Below, piece by piece: positions 48,564 through 59,830 of a DNA stretch of 64,000 nucleotides (its first letter is position 1; the number at the start of each line of letters is the position of its first letter). Position numbers and translations under genes: made by a program. The notes below the pieces were generated by a model, which made no database searches, was not told the DNA's origin, and was given only the letters and a program-made list of their open reading frames with translations. This stretch comes from Acanthopleura granulata (Eukaryota; Mollusca; Polyplacophora; Chitonida; Chitonidae), in the NCBI GenBank assembly GCA_016165875.1, contig JABBOT010000003.1:33574485-33638484 (forward strand). The letters are read 5' to 3'.

Positions 48564-50260
48564 AGAGAACACTGGCGTCAATTTTGTTCTAATTTGAAAG
48601 AGTACACGCCTCTGAAATCAGTATAGGCCCAGATCAAATCCATAACTGGGAAAAGTAGATTAGTCTCTACTCCAACTATTGTTCAGAATGATGCCAGTTA
48701 TGTCACTAATGCTGATAAAAACAATGCATTAGCTGATAATTTTTCATTTGTCTCTAACTCCTGCAACTATCCACCAGACTTCATTCCTCACAAAGAAAAC
48801 ATTGAAGAACTGCACCCCTTTATTAATATTATGCCCGAGGATACGCCAATTAATGATGATTTCTCTCCCCTAGAATTAAAGTAGGCCATTTCAACATCTT
48901 CCCCAGGAGAAGACGCCATTATGTATTCAATGTTACGTAATCTACCGGAGCAATGTATCGTACTTCTGCTTCTCTTATACAATACCATATGGGCTAATAT
49001 GGAACTTTTTTTCAGTGGAAACAGGCCATTGTAGTCTCTATACCCAAGCCTGGTAAAGACCCTTCTGTTCCCTCGTCATACAGACCTATAGCCCTCACTA
49101 CTACTCTCTGCAAAGTGATGGAAAAGATGATGATTAGCCGACTGATGTGGTATTTGAATAAACATAACATTTTAGCCCTGTCCAGAGCGGTTTTAGAAAC
49201 AGACGATGCACTGCTGATCACGTCACTACCCTGGAGAACAATATTCGAATCTCCTTATGTAATGAAGAATATCTATTCGCAGTATTTTTAGACATAGAAG
49301 GGGCGTACGACATGGTGTGGCGTACGGGAATATTAATTAAAATGCAAGGCATGGGTATTGCGGGAAGAATGTTAGGATGGGTTAGGGATTTCTCACAGAC
49401 CGTTCCAGCAAGAGTTGGCCGGGACTACTCCGTTGAGAACGAAGTGTCCCAGGGCAGTGTCTTGTCCCCAACTCTATTTAATATTGCTCTCAATGACCAA
49501 CCCGGTGTACTGCCATCTAAACTTAAATTTACTCTATTTGCAGATGACAAAGCCATGTGGAGCATTTCGAGAAACCTTAAGTTGTGTACGAAATATATCC
49601 AGCAGCGTTTGGATGATATTGTCGAGTGGAGCCTAAAATGGCGGTTTAAATTCTCGTCTGAAAAAACAGAAGCAGTTATATTTACCAGGAGGACCATAAA
49701 GGATGTTGAGATTACCTTGAATAATTTCCCAGTCACAGTGTCCTCTTCTTTCAGATATCTCGGGGTAATACTTGACGCACGGCTTACTTGGTCTAAGCAT
49801 ATTGATTACACATTAACTAAAAGCAAGAAGGCCATCAATCTGATGAGGTGTGTCTCTGGGCGAGGACGGGGTGCTGACAGAGACTGCCTGCTGTTACTAT
49901 ACCGTTCCCTCATCCGTTCAAGGCTAGATTACTGTTGTGAGGCCTACGACTCGGCCTGTGCCAGTCTTAAGTCTAGGCTAAGTGTGCGGCGCTGTGAATC
50001 TGCACAGGGGCAATGCGCACGACGCCACTCAATGCCATGCAGGTGTTCCGCCAAGAATGGCCCCTGCACATCCGCAGACGACTGCGCACTGTGGGGTTCT
50101 CTTTTACACTTAAGGCGGATAGGAACAACTCTGCCTCTGCTATTCTCGCACCTTCCTACTATGACGGTTTGTATGACAGTCGGCCTAACACAGCGTTGTC
50201 ATTCAAGCAGAGATCCAGCCAAACAGCCGCTCTTAATCAATCTGCGGATTTAATCATATA
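48564..50260 (+). pseudogene. LINE ORF2, reverse transcriptase part, broken
   Basis: RT motifs appear in order but in several frames: SYRPIALTT (about 49079-49105), QSGFRNRRCTADHVTTLE (about 49183-49236), FLDIEGAYDMVW with the first catalytic Asp (about 49288-49323), the QGSVLSPTLFNI motif (49451-49486), FADD at 49537-49548 with the catalytic Asp pair, and the thumb motif SFRYLGVILDARLTW. In-frame stops occur between 48600 and 49080 and a one-base frame change lies just before QSGFR. A further frame change lies after 49990. Confidence 0.8.
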
Positions 50261-51317
50261 GCCCTCCTCTGTAACAGGCTTTTCACCATGGAACTTGATT
50301 TCCCCACATATCTCTACTAACCTTTATTCTAAAACTAGCAAGTCTGATAAATCAACTACTTCCTTATTATGCGCTAAAGACCATATCCAATCTAACTGGT
50401 CAGAGCATGTGCAAGTTTATACTGACGCGTCCAAGTGTCCTAACACCAATGTGGTGGGAGCGTCATTTTGCGTGCCAGAAATTAAATATTCCAAGTCCTT
50501 TAGGCTGTCTGACTCTCTAGCTGTGCTCACTGCCGAACTCACTACAATTATCTGTGCCCTCCAGTTTCTGATGGAACTTAGGCCTATACGGGCTGTTATT
50601 TTTACAGACTCTCTCTCTTCTCTACAGGCTCTGAAGAATTTTTCGTGGAACAAGTCCTCTAAACTCATGCATGAAATACTCTACCTATGCACCACACTTG
50701 ACTACCGTGGGGTCTCTATATCGCTTGATTGGGTTGATTTGATCATATCGGCATTCCTGGTAATGAACAGGCTGACCAATTGGCTAAACAAGCTCTTATG
50801 TTGCGTGACATAACCCTCACTGTTCCTCTATCGCTAAAAGAAGCAATAAACTCAGTAAGGCAAACGTTCATAGACATGTGGCAGAACGAATGGGATAACT
50901 CCGACAAAGGGAGATTTTTTCCATGAACACAAATTACTAGTTACCTTACGCCATGACCTGTCGCTTAGGTGTCGTCAGGGTGAAATACTAGTATTTCGAC
51001 TCCTTTCTGGTCACCTACCCACAAATCTATACTTGAACAGATTTGGTCTCCATGATACAGGACTCTGCGAGGAATGTTTCGTGGACGATAGTATTCCCCA
51101 CCTTATCTTTCGATGTCTACACCATACATATCCCCGTCATATTATGTACACAGAACTACGCCTCCTCGGCATCCGCCGCTTTAAAGAAGTTACTGTACTG
51201 AGCCCTACGAAACATCAAAATAAGACATTCCAGGCTGTGGCCAACTTTTTAACTTTCATAGATTCAAACACCCCACCATACATTTGTTTTTTTTGTTTTG
51301 TTTTATTTCGTAACTGA
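50260..51317 (+). pseudogene. LINE ORF2, RNase H and C-terminal knuckle, broken
   Basis: RNase H motifs: VYTDASK (first Asp), AELTTIICAL (Glu), FTDSLSSLQAL (Asp), then after a one-base frame change HIGIPGNEQADQLAKQA (final Asp). Downstream is a C-terminal knuckle, GLCEECFVDDSIPHLIFRCL. Extra stops occur around 50930-50950. The presence of RNase H separates this from Jockey-type LINEs. Confidence 0.75.
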
Positions 51318-51509
51318 CTAACATAACTTAAGGAATGCTAACAACCTCAAGCCCTGTCTGGCGTGCATCGCCTCAGTGAGACGGAAAACGCCAATACAAA
51401 CTAATCCCCACCTCCGCCTTATACAAGTACATCCAGTTATGTTTATATAGGTATATTTATATAGTATATAGCTATATATGTGAATGTATAGGAAAAGACG
51501 TGTGCGTAT

Positions 51510-51569
51510 CTATGTATGTATGTGTGTGTGTGTGTATGTACATATAACGCAGACATATACACACACATG

Positions 51570-51601
<32 letters not shown>

Positions 51602-51611
51602 GACACACACC
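51510..51611. repeat. Compound (TG)n/(CA)n/(TA)n microsatellite
   Basis: Alternating TG, CA and TA tracts about 100 bp past the LINE 3' UTR. I-group LINEs can end in simple repeats, so it may have been seeded by the LINE tail. Confidence 0.9.
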
Positions 51612-51876
51612 ATACATAAAATACGCTGGAGCTCAGGTCATGTCGAGAATCAGTTATTATGCTGTGATTGCAACTGTTCGTATATCCAACGTGGCGATCA
51701 CACTTAACACGATGAACATACATCCTCTAGCCCCAGGTTAAACACCATCCTTCAGCTTATGTGTGTTCCGATCATGCAACCGTTTAACACATGAGACACT
51801 TCATTATACGTGGACATCAAAATAATAAGCACATTTACTTACATGCATATGAAGCGCTTGTAATAAACAAACTTAC

Positions 51877-51901
51877 TCTTTTTCTCCCGAGGAGCGGTTT
51901 C
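51877..51901 (-). CDS. Receptor gene B, tail exon 1 (25 bp micro-exon)
   Basis: A 25-bp exon between TTCTTCCAG and GTAAGT. It enters in phase 1 and leaves in phase 2, and encodes the juxtamembrane tail residues NRSSGEKE. It was identified because its two splice sites and phases bridge the transmembrane exon and the exon at 44383-44429 without a stop. It is too short to judge by composition. Confidence 0.65.
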
Positions 51902-52494
51902 CTGGAAGAACAAAAGTGGACAACATAGATGTACTTCGATCATGTACGGTTTATGTAAATGTACAATAATTTCCCTCTTTATTTGAAATTTCATTATTCT
52001 TGTACACAAAACATGAATTAACGGTACAAGACTGACTCATATCTCCATTGCTGTTTTTAAGAGTCTTTCTATAGAACTTAGCTCATGCTTTCAAATCATC
52101 AAGACTCATGCCATAATTTCACCGGTGTCCCAACCATAAGTTATATGTCATACAGAAACAGATCTATTACAAGAAAACATTAATTAATAAATTAAACATT
52201 AAGTCTCAGCATGACTATGTATTTTGGTTTTAATGATTCAGTATTAAGAGAGTCGGAAGATGGTAAGAAGAATGTCGCTAAACAGATCAATTTGAAGCAC
52301 AGATATTCAAAAGCACCAAAAGCACCAAAAGCAACAGCCACAAATAGCGCAGTTTACTACAGATGAACAGAGAATAACCCTGGAAAAAAGTTAACTGACA
52401 TCCTTGATTGCTTCTCTTTGTACTATTGTTTGTGTATGTTTGTTTCATATGTGTTAGGCTATTGTAATTAATATAATTTATAATTTCTCATTAC

Positions 52495-52620
52495 CTCCCT
52501 TTCTTCTGCGAACGATTACCACGCCAGCAAGGGAAACTCCGAGGAGAACTATGCCTCCGGATACGCCGCCTGCCACTGAGGCGGCCCAGAGATTGGGGCC
52601 ACCTATCTGCTCAGCAGGAA
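52495..52620 (-). CDS. Receptor gene B, transmembrane exon
   Basis: A 42-codon exon, phase 1 to 1, with acceptor TTTTACAG and donor GTAATG. It has a short juxtamembrane stretch (VPAEQIGGPNLW), then a hydrophobic run of about 24 residues rich in Gly, Val, Ala and Leu (from AASVAGG to AGVVIV), then RRRKG as a stop-transfer signal. This gives a type I topology, with the Ig and FN3 domains outside and the C-terminus inside. Glycine spacing (GGVSGG) could support helix-helix packing, which is speculation. Confidence 0.88.
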
Positions 52621-52969
52621 CTGTAAAACAAAGAGTTTGTAGGTTTCAGATTAAATATGCGCAATATAGTAATATGCATTTTTCCTTTTTTTATTTCACA
52701 AAGCGCTTAGATACTTTCTTATCCCTACTCTGAAGTTCTTAACTGACGACAACTCGTCGGTGTGGACCTTTGCGCAATTTCTTTTCCTTGAAGGCCACAA
52801 GTCATTCAACAAGATTGTGTGCATATCTGTAGGTGACATATTCACGAGAAAGTTCGACAGTATCTTGCCAAAGATCGGTGGTATACGCGAGGCACTCCGT
52901 AAAGCTGACGGCATTTGTATAAGTGGAAACTTCTTGAGTACGGTGTTGAACAACTCTGAGAGAAGTAAT

Positions 52970-53045
52970 AATGCTGGTCGGCGTCATATAAATGAAATAT
53001 TCTTGAGTGCGACGTAAAACACCAATCAAATATATAAATAAAAAT
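52970..53045 (+). repeat. SINE tail fragment, opposite orientation
   Basis: The reverse complement matches the AT-rich end of the SINE family (ATTTGATTGGTGTTTTACG then CTCAAGAATATTTCA). It is the only copy in the window with this orientation. It is in the intron between the FN3 and transmembrane exons of gene B. Confidence 0.65.
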
Positions 53046-53338
53046 ATATACTGACAGCATTCTAATCACTACAAACAGAACAAGTTTCTAGAATTTCAGC
53101 AGTAAATTGTGCAAAAATTGTTATAAAGAACATATACTTTTACCCGCATAAGTTCTCCATACCACGTCATTTTTCTTTCCCAGTTATCTGGAAGGTGCAA
53201 GTCGTCTATAAATTTCCATGCATCAGTTGACATCTTTATGCTTGGCCTGATACACAAAGGTTGTGTTTACCTGTTACCCTACATCGATAATAAGAGTGTA
53301 TATTTTTATGTTCACATGTTTACCAACCTCACATTTAC

Positions 53339-53623
53339 CTGTGCAAATCGTCTCTGCCGTGTCACTTTTGTTCCACCTGTTCATACCATATACTCTGAAG
53401 CTGTAGTTTGTGCCCTCCTCGAGATCCTTCACCACGTGGCTCACAGCCATACCTTCTCCCGGGTCTGGTATACTATCATTTAATACATCCCAACTACCAC
53501 CCTTCTTTTTGTATTGGAGTTTAAAAGTCTGCGTGGAACCGCCATCGAAACACGAAATCCACGTCACATTGGCATCATGGTTTTTACAAAGGGCGGATGT
53601 CAAAGAAGGGGGACATGGTCGAT
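53339..53623 (-). CDS. Receptor gene B, fibronectin type III exon
   Basis: A 95-codon FN3 domain, phase 1 to 1, with acceptor TGTTTCAG and donor GTAAAT. It starts DRPCPPSLTS and has the B-strand Trp (NVTWISC), the FKLQYKKK C-strand and the Tyr-corner signature LEEGTNYSFRVYGMN. Two Cys pairs beyond the FN3 consensus (PCPP, ALCKN, WISC, TICTG) are notable. A single FN3 between a stack of Ig domains and a transmembrane helix is the layout of nephrin/Sns/Hibris-type receptors. That is an architectural resemblance only, not a demonstrated orthology. Confidence 0.88.
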
Positions 53624-54515
53624 CTGAAACATAAGACAATGGATAAGTATACTGATTTTAGTCGTGTTTTGTGCATAGGTTGTTTCCTCCACTTGTGTAT
53701 ATAAACTACATTTGATACTTTGTTTTCAGTAATTAATCGTCAACATACGAAAGTATGAACGGGTAGTAGAAATTCTAATTGGGGTTAAACAGGCTCTGCG
53801 ACGGATTAAAAATGATTACAAAACAAGGCAGGAGTGAATGGAGCATTTGGGAAAAGAAATGTCATAGTAATGCTCTTATAATGTTTCAAAATAAACACAA
53901 CATGTCTGCAGTGCTTATCACCTAACAACTCATGTTAGCGGCTTTGCTAACGCTGTAAGTTATTCTGGATTATAGTGACTATATACTGGTCAGGTATTAA
54001 AACGCGTGTACATGGATTTCGGCTTCAATTACTGAACCGACGTAAATACTTCATATCATTCAAAAGTTTTGATCTCAACATGCAAATTCTTTGTTTACGT
54101 GGTGATTTAGATTGTAATTATACAACGGCATATAAATACACGGTGTCTCAAAAGTAACACAAAGGTTGAATTTTCTTGTTAAAAGATCTGAATTTTATAC
54201 GTTGACATTTTGCAGCCAAGTTTCACACTGAGAGAGTGAGAATGCCAGTAATCATAAGCCGCAAAATCCCGTTCAGCCAAGACACCAGGCCATAAGAGGA
54301 TGTACGTTGGAAACATCTGCGTGTTGTCCCCAACTTGTTGTAACTACTCGTTTTCTTTTTGACAGAGTACAGCTTTCACTTTTTTGACCGGTGTTTCTGT
54401 TGGTTTTTCACTTACGCTGTGCTCTGCCAGGTTTATCGGTAGACGAAGTGAAGAGACGTACACTCTCGGGAAATTCCATAAGTTTCATGCAGGGACAGTA
54501 AGAAGAATATATTAC

Positions 54516-54869
54516 CTATTAAGTTTAAGGACACGTTGAACTCAGAAGACCCCACGTCATTTTCAGCTTTAAATTTGTAATCTCCAAAGTCATCACGATT
54601 AACGCCCGAGATTTCTAGTTCCGCCACATGACCAGAAAGAAGAACTTTAGTGTTGTAAAAGAGAAACTCGTGCTTAGCCTCTGTCACGTGTCGTCTGTAT
54701 TTACTCCCTGTTGTGTTATGTACTGCCAGTCTTTCAGCTGTGCCTTTGGTTAGTTTGTACCATGTGATGTTCACATAAGCGGGGTAAGACACAAACCTAA
54801 ACACCAGTCTGACACTTTCACCGAGTGCTGCTGCTTGTTGATTGATTTGGTTGGGAAACTGTGGTCGGG
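54516..54869 (-). CDS. Receptor gene B, membrane-proximal Ig-domain exon without the Cys pair
   Basis: A 118-codon Ig domain exon, phase 1 to 1, with acceptor GTTCCCAG and donor GTAATA. The fold signature is clear: ITWYKL around the C-strand Trp and DDFGDYKFKAEN in strand F. Both disulphide positions are Phe, with VRLVFRF in strand B and YKFKA in strand F. The domain is longer than usual because of an insertion around NTTGSKYRRHVTEAKHE. It is the last Ig domain before the FN3 exon, in the membrane-proximal position. The ORF continues upstream of its first Met to the splice acceptor, so that Met is not a start. Confidence 0.85.
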
Positions 54870-55263
54870 CTGGGAACAGAATGTGGATAGATATAACGTA
54901 TGGGTGTACGATCCTGCACCAGTGTACATGTAGGTTACTGTACTCAGAAATGTATGCGAGTGTAACAGCAGATATCCATGGTTTACAATCGCCAGTTTTG
55001 TGTTAGATTACGATATTTACTGCGACGTATTTATTATCTATACACATATAATTAAGCTACTGTATTCATCCTAAAAGTTTGAATTCTCATAAATGGTGTA
55101 TTTATATTATCACAAAAAATACTTGGCAGAATATTAGAATCAATACGAAGTATATTGCAGGTACAGTTGAAAAAACGTGAATAAGAGAGACGTCACATAC
55201 AGCTAACGCAGGGAGTCACAGGTTATGCAATATAAGGCACCTAACACATGGCAAATGCCCTAC

Positions 55264-55542
55264 CTCGAACCTTGACCTCCAGTTGTCCCCTCTGAACGCC
55301 TCCAAACCCGTTACTGGCTCCACACCGGTATACACCCTGGTCTCTGAACGTCACCTGACTGATGGACAGGGATTTCCCAGAGCTGTGGTTTGTCAGTGGT
55401 ACAAGACGGTCTCCAATGGTACGACTCCAGGCAGAGTAGGTGTAGTTTTGAGGTACAGCTTCAGCACGACATTCCAGCTGTAGAGGGTTTCCTTCTGTGA
55501 CCTCATCTCCTGATGTCAGGGCCACGGACACGTTCGGCGGAT
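55264..55542 (-). CDS. Receptor gene B, Ig-domain exon
   Basis: A 93-codon Ig C2-type domain, phase 1 at both ends, with acceptor CCCAAG and donor GTAGGG. The full canonical set of core residues is present: B-strand Cys (LECRAE), C-strand Trp (SAWSR) and F-strand DQGVYRCGASN. It begins DPPNVSV, typical of the linker before C2-set domains in nephrin-like and other adhesion receptors. Sequons NYT and NHS suggest glycosylation. This is the most conventional domain in the gene and confirms an extracellular Ig-superfamily receptor. Confidence 0.88.
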
Positions 55543-56230
55543 CTTGGGAAACATAGCGGGAAGAGATGTTAGCTTTGCAATGACAATTGTGGTATGGATG
55601 GAATATGAAAGTAAAATTAGAACATCAGTTAATCTGGCTTAAGTTACTGTATTTGATCTAAAGTTTCTTCTAGGATACTCATTTTACCTGCTTTAGTGGG
55701 TATTGATAGATACGATGATATGCTACTAGAAAAAATGAAATTTCAGCACCGAAAGTAAAATTTTATAGTCTTTATCTGTATGTAAAAATGCACTTTTGGG
55801 GGAAACCTGTTATGTCAAGCACATTTGTCAGTATTTGAAAGCGTCCTGTCTTAAAGACGCTTTCTCTGATATGACTTCCTACAGGTTAACTGATGGCGAC
55901 AACCGGAGTGTGGGGGAAACCTGCACTAATTCCTGAGTATCTTACGAACTCCCTGACTTAAAAGGGTATACAAACCAGCAAGAGCTGGATTTGTTTCTGT
56001 GACATATTCAGAAACATATGAGCCTTTGGCAAACACTATAGGCTCTGGTGAGACCCATATTTTAGCCTATTGAACAGGGTACTACATGGTACTACGCGGA
56101 TGAATGTGCTAAATTTTATACATGCCATTAATGTTCTTCTGTATCAAAAGAGTGTAAAATGAGATTGGGAGAAGGAGAATGGTTCGGGAAGTCACCCAGG
56201 CACATGGCGGATAAACCCGATATTGAAGCA

Positions 56231-56520
56231 AAGCGCTTTACGAGATACCAAATGACGTTCTCATTGAGAAATTTCAACCACTGTTTCAACACTGCTCACT
56301 CCAGAGCCATGCTTGTAAAGCCAATTTTTTTTTCACATCAAAACCAGTGATGATAGAAATGCATCCTAGTTATAAATAAAACATATGGATTCCAATCATT
56401 TTGTCGTTTTTGATCAGCCAAACGATCACAAGGCTCACAACCATTCACATTTTTACACTCTGTTGATACTGAGGAACATTATTCCCATGTGTTCAAAATC
56501 GCCATAGTGAAAACCAGCGG
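56231..56520. repeat. Dispersed repeat, copy 1 (matches 59548-59830)
   Basis: A block of about 290 bp in direct orientation with 59548-59830. Shared landmarks include ACCAGTGATGATAGAAATGC and the CATATGGATTC segment. It sits in an intron of gene B. A short ORF here is not conserved between the copies. Confidence 0.7.
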
Positions 56521-56998
56521 CTTCTGAAGTAAGGTCTTTGTGTACATTATCACTGGAGAAAATTCTGCTGATTTGATTGATTGAAATGACCAATATACGA
56601 GGCTAAACTGGGTGGGTCACTGTATAAATCTTCCTCCTCTGAATGGTTACTTTTGGTAAATCATGATGTAAAATGTGTCCAAACATAAATCAATTTCGTC
56701 TCGGGCCCTTCGTCATCAGGTTCACTCTTGTCGTGTTGGTGAAAATAAAGAAACCTCGCTGACATAGGCAGAGATTTGTGTCCCGACAATTCCCCTGCCG
56801 GACGCCTTTGTCATCCAAATCGGCGGATTCATTTTCTTCAAAATCATCACAATCATATCCATCATCCCACGCTAGTCGTTGACCCATCTTCCCGCCTCCC
56901 ACTTTACTGTCACGTTATCTAAATCAGATGCCGCTCTGTGACTCGACACGCCATAAAAGCGGTCAATGCCGACTTGACAACTCGGATGTAAAATAACT

Positions 56999-57243
56999 TA
57001 TTTATCTATTTATTTATTTGATTGGTACTCAAGAATATTTCACTTATACGACGGCGGCCACATTATGGTGGGAAGAAACCGGGCAGAGCTCTGTGGAAAC
57101 CAACCACCATCCACAGGTTGCTGGCAGACTTACGGCCGGAGAGGAAGCCAGCATAAGCTTGACAAATTCACTGCGACCTCATTGGTGGGAGGCTTCTCGG
57201 TCACTACACTGCGCTAGCGCGCTAACCAACTGAGCCACTGTAA
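56999..57243 (-). repeat. tRNA-derived SINE, near full length
   Basis: It has the same layout as 5750-6001, with the AT-rich TTTATTTATTTATTTGATTGG end, the GGCGGCCACATTATGGTGGG body and, on the minus strand, a clear box A (TGGCTCAGTTGG). It lies in an intron of gene B. Confidence 0.75.
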
Positions 57244-58009
57244 CTCAGGAACAATAGTAACTGTACAATTGTCATACACTCAGTGAAGATTAATACATGT
57301 ATTATCAGAAAATGAGACAATTTACAATCTCCCTTCAGTGTGAGAGTGTTTTGACTACCCACGAATAGCTCAGTACTGAGAGGTTAGAGCAAGGGAACAG
57401 AATTGGTCGGCACGATGTCAGTATAATGTGACTGGGTGGGATGTCATGTCTGGTGTCTTTGTCATTATTTTAACATATAATCTAACAACACATTCACGAT
57501 GTGAGATGAATAGTTAATACCACACATGATCTAAGCCCCTCCCGTTACCCAGCACGCCAGGCTAATGATAATGATTGTGAGGTCACTCGAGGCAATTGAA
57601 ACGAGGTGTTGAAAACATGCTTGTGGGACTATTACTTTATACACCACAAAAACTGGTTTAACTTGAGCTTCAGGGCAAGTACGTAAATGAGTTACATATC
57701 ATTTTGTAAAGCTTTGGGTGTCACATGTAACTGAAAAAAGGAAATACCGATAGTAACAACTGGTGAATTTACAGAAGGCCAAAGTACGGGACTACGTGAA
57801 AAAAAAAAAAAACAGACTGTCGTCAAGTTTTTGTGTTTACACACATATGTTCAGAAAAAGGAAGTGTTATGTGATATTAAAATCCACAAGACGTGTATAT
57901 TTTGTTACCTACACCATTTTTGTGTAACATTAATATAGGTATAAGGAATATGAGCATTTGCATTTATGATAATCATCATGAATAAATTAAGTACACAAAG
58001 TCCACTCAC

Positions 58010-58276
58010 AGTAAACTGTGACATTGACTGTCCGCTCTACTCCTCTCGTCACATTGTTACGAGCTGTCACGGTGTAGACTCCAGAGTCAGTCCTGCTGAT
58101 CTTGTTGAACCTCACCACGGACGTGTATCTGTGATTTGTCACACTCCTCGTCGACTGAGCTCCGCGACTCCAGTTTATCCTCGGCTCAGGCTTAGCCCAG
58201 ATAGTACAGGAGAGCTCATCTGTGTTGTTCTCCACGAAAATGTACGACGATTTACAGTTGTTAAATGTAGGGCCGT
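58010..58276 (-). CDS. Receptor gene B, Ig-domain exon
   Basis: An 89-codon Ig domain exon, phase 1 to phase 1, with acceptor after TTTTAG and donor GTGAGT. The B-strand Cys (ELSCTI) and C-strand Trp (RINWSR) are present, and the DSGVY signature marks strand F. The expected F-strand Cys is missing: the sequence runs GVYTVTARN, so Val stands at the usual Cys site. An additional Cys lies near the N-terminus (NNCKSS) and could pair with the B-strand Cys instead. N-glycosylation sequons NNT and NVT are visible. It precedes the Ig exon at 55264-55542 in transcription order. Confidence 0.85.
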
Positions 58277-59547
58277 CTAAAATAAAAAATGATGACAAGC
58301 AATTGCAAAAATATCTCTAATGCATGGAGATCTTCAGTTGAATGACGCGAGCATGAAATTATCCATGTACAGTCTTTTGTTATATCCTAAACCTAACAAT
58401 GTTATTACATTTTTTTCGCCTATCCAAAAATTGCATCAACACCCAAAACATAAATCAATGATGTTAGGGGTTTTTTTTATCTGTCGCTGTTAATGGCATA
58501 CAGGTATGTCTTTCATTTATGCGCCTAAATATCGGCAAACGAAAACAGGAAATTTATAGTCATCAAGCGTTTGCATGGAAAACGCATACTTCATAAAATA
58601 GAAGGGTTACATAGTTGCATTATCATGCCTGGAATAAGGCATTGCAGCAGAAGACCTGTGTACGATACAGTTATTTCAGAGCAGGCGTATGTGTTATAGG
58701 AGAACTAGAAGTAACTTCAGAATTTCGGTTATGTGGCTTATAGATACAGCAAAGGGAACAGGAAGCAGAACGGTGGACGTACACATCTCCGCACGCTACA
58801 AGAACGGCCAATGAGATAAACAGGTCTTAAAACTTTAGAAACTGTGTATATGGAATTAGAAAAACGCGAAAACCACATGGATTAGGTTGAAATAGCATGT
58901 GAAAATAACTGATTTATGTTAACTTCAAAGAGTCTTACAAAATACGTGTGATGATCAATAAAATAAATGATCAATAGAAATCACAGAGCAGACACGCACC
59001 CTATGTATGTCTACAGTTTGCCAAGCTTTGCAACTGTTGTGATTGAGACAACATGGAAAAAGTGAAAGGTAGGCAAGTTATGTCAAAATGTGAGTAACCA
59101 TGCACTGTTGTCCAACTCCGGCAAGATATCTAGAATAACTGATGATCTTTAAATAAAACATTCTGAATAATTAATAGCACTTTGTTGAAATTCCGCGGAG
59201 TTAAAATGGAAATAAACGTTTGATTTTCAAAGCAAAGTGCGTTCGATATATGCCTGTAAAACGGACTTGCCCACTGTTTGAAAACTCGATGTCCTGGCTC
59301 ATTTTTCTGGGCATTGATCGAAAGTACTTTGCTTCGAAAAATCAAGCTTTTATTTTTAAACACACGCCGAAGTGTCATATGTGAATAGTTTGCATGCAGC
59401 GAGATTAAATTTCTGCTCTTTACACTGGACATTGTCAAACTCACGCAAATGTAGGAAGGTCCATTTTTTAGCTTAGATCGATGGTATGGGGGCAGGGTTC
59501 AGGTTATCACCCAAGGACACGCTGGATACACAAGATATTGACGTAAA

Positions 59548-59830
59548 TCGCTTAGATATCAAATGACGTTTTCATTGAGTAATTTTAATCACTTCTTCCA
59601 CACTACTCACTCCAGAACCATATTTATAAAGCCACTGTTTCACATCAAAACCAGTGATGATAGAAATGCATGCGTCTTATCATTAAATCATATGGATTCT
59701 ATTCATGTTTTCGTTTTTCATTGGCCAAAGGGTCACGCGGTCCACAACCAATCACATTTTAGACTCTAATAATACAGAAGAACATTAATCCCATGTGTAT
59801 AAAATCACCTCCGTCAAATCCAGGGTGGAG
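59548..59830. repeat. Dispersed repeat, copy 2 (matches 56231-56520)
   Basis: The second copy of the intronic block described at 56231-56520. It is inside the right segmental-duplication copy but absent from the left one, so it arrived after the duplication or was lost on the left. Confidence 0.7.

Larger units (their letters stand above)
46205..51420 (+). mobile_element. Non-LTR retrotransposon relic, I-group-like LINE
   Basis: A nearly full-length element: ORF1 with zinc knuckles (from 46225), then ORF2 with AP-like endonuclease, reverse transcriptase, RNase H and a C-terminal CCHC knuckle (to about 51317). A 3' UTR with GCCTCAGTGAGACGGAAAACG follows. Endonuclease plus RNase H in one ORF2 points to the I/Nimb/Outcast or Loa side of the LINE tree; the clade is inferred from layout, not phylogeny. 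It lies in sense opposite to gene B, inside its largest intron. Stops and frameshifts in ORF1, RT and RNase H make it dead. Confidence 0.85.

Noticed and set aside
54433..54804. Met at 54804 as a gene start
   Set aside because: The same frame continues upstream through a complete Ig strand to a splice acceptor at 54869.
59130..59444. 104-codon minus-strand ORF
   Set aside because: The corresponding part of the duplicated copy at 541-870 does not keep the frame.
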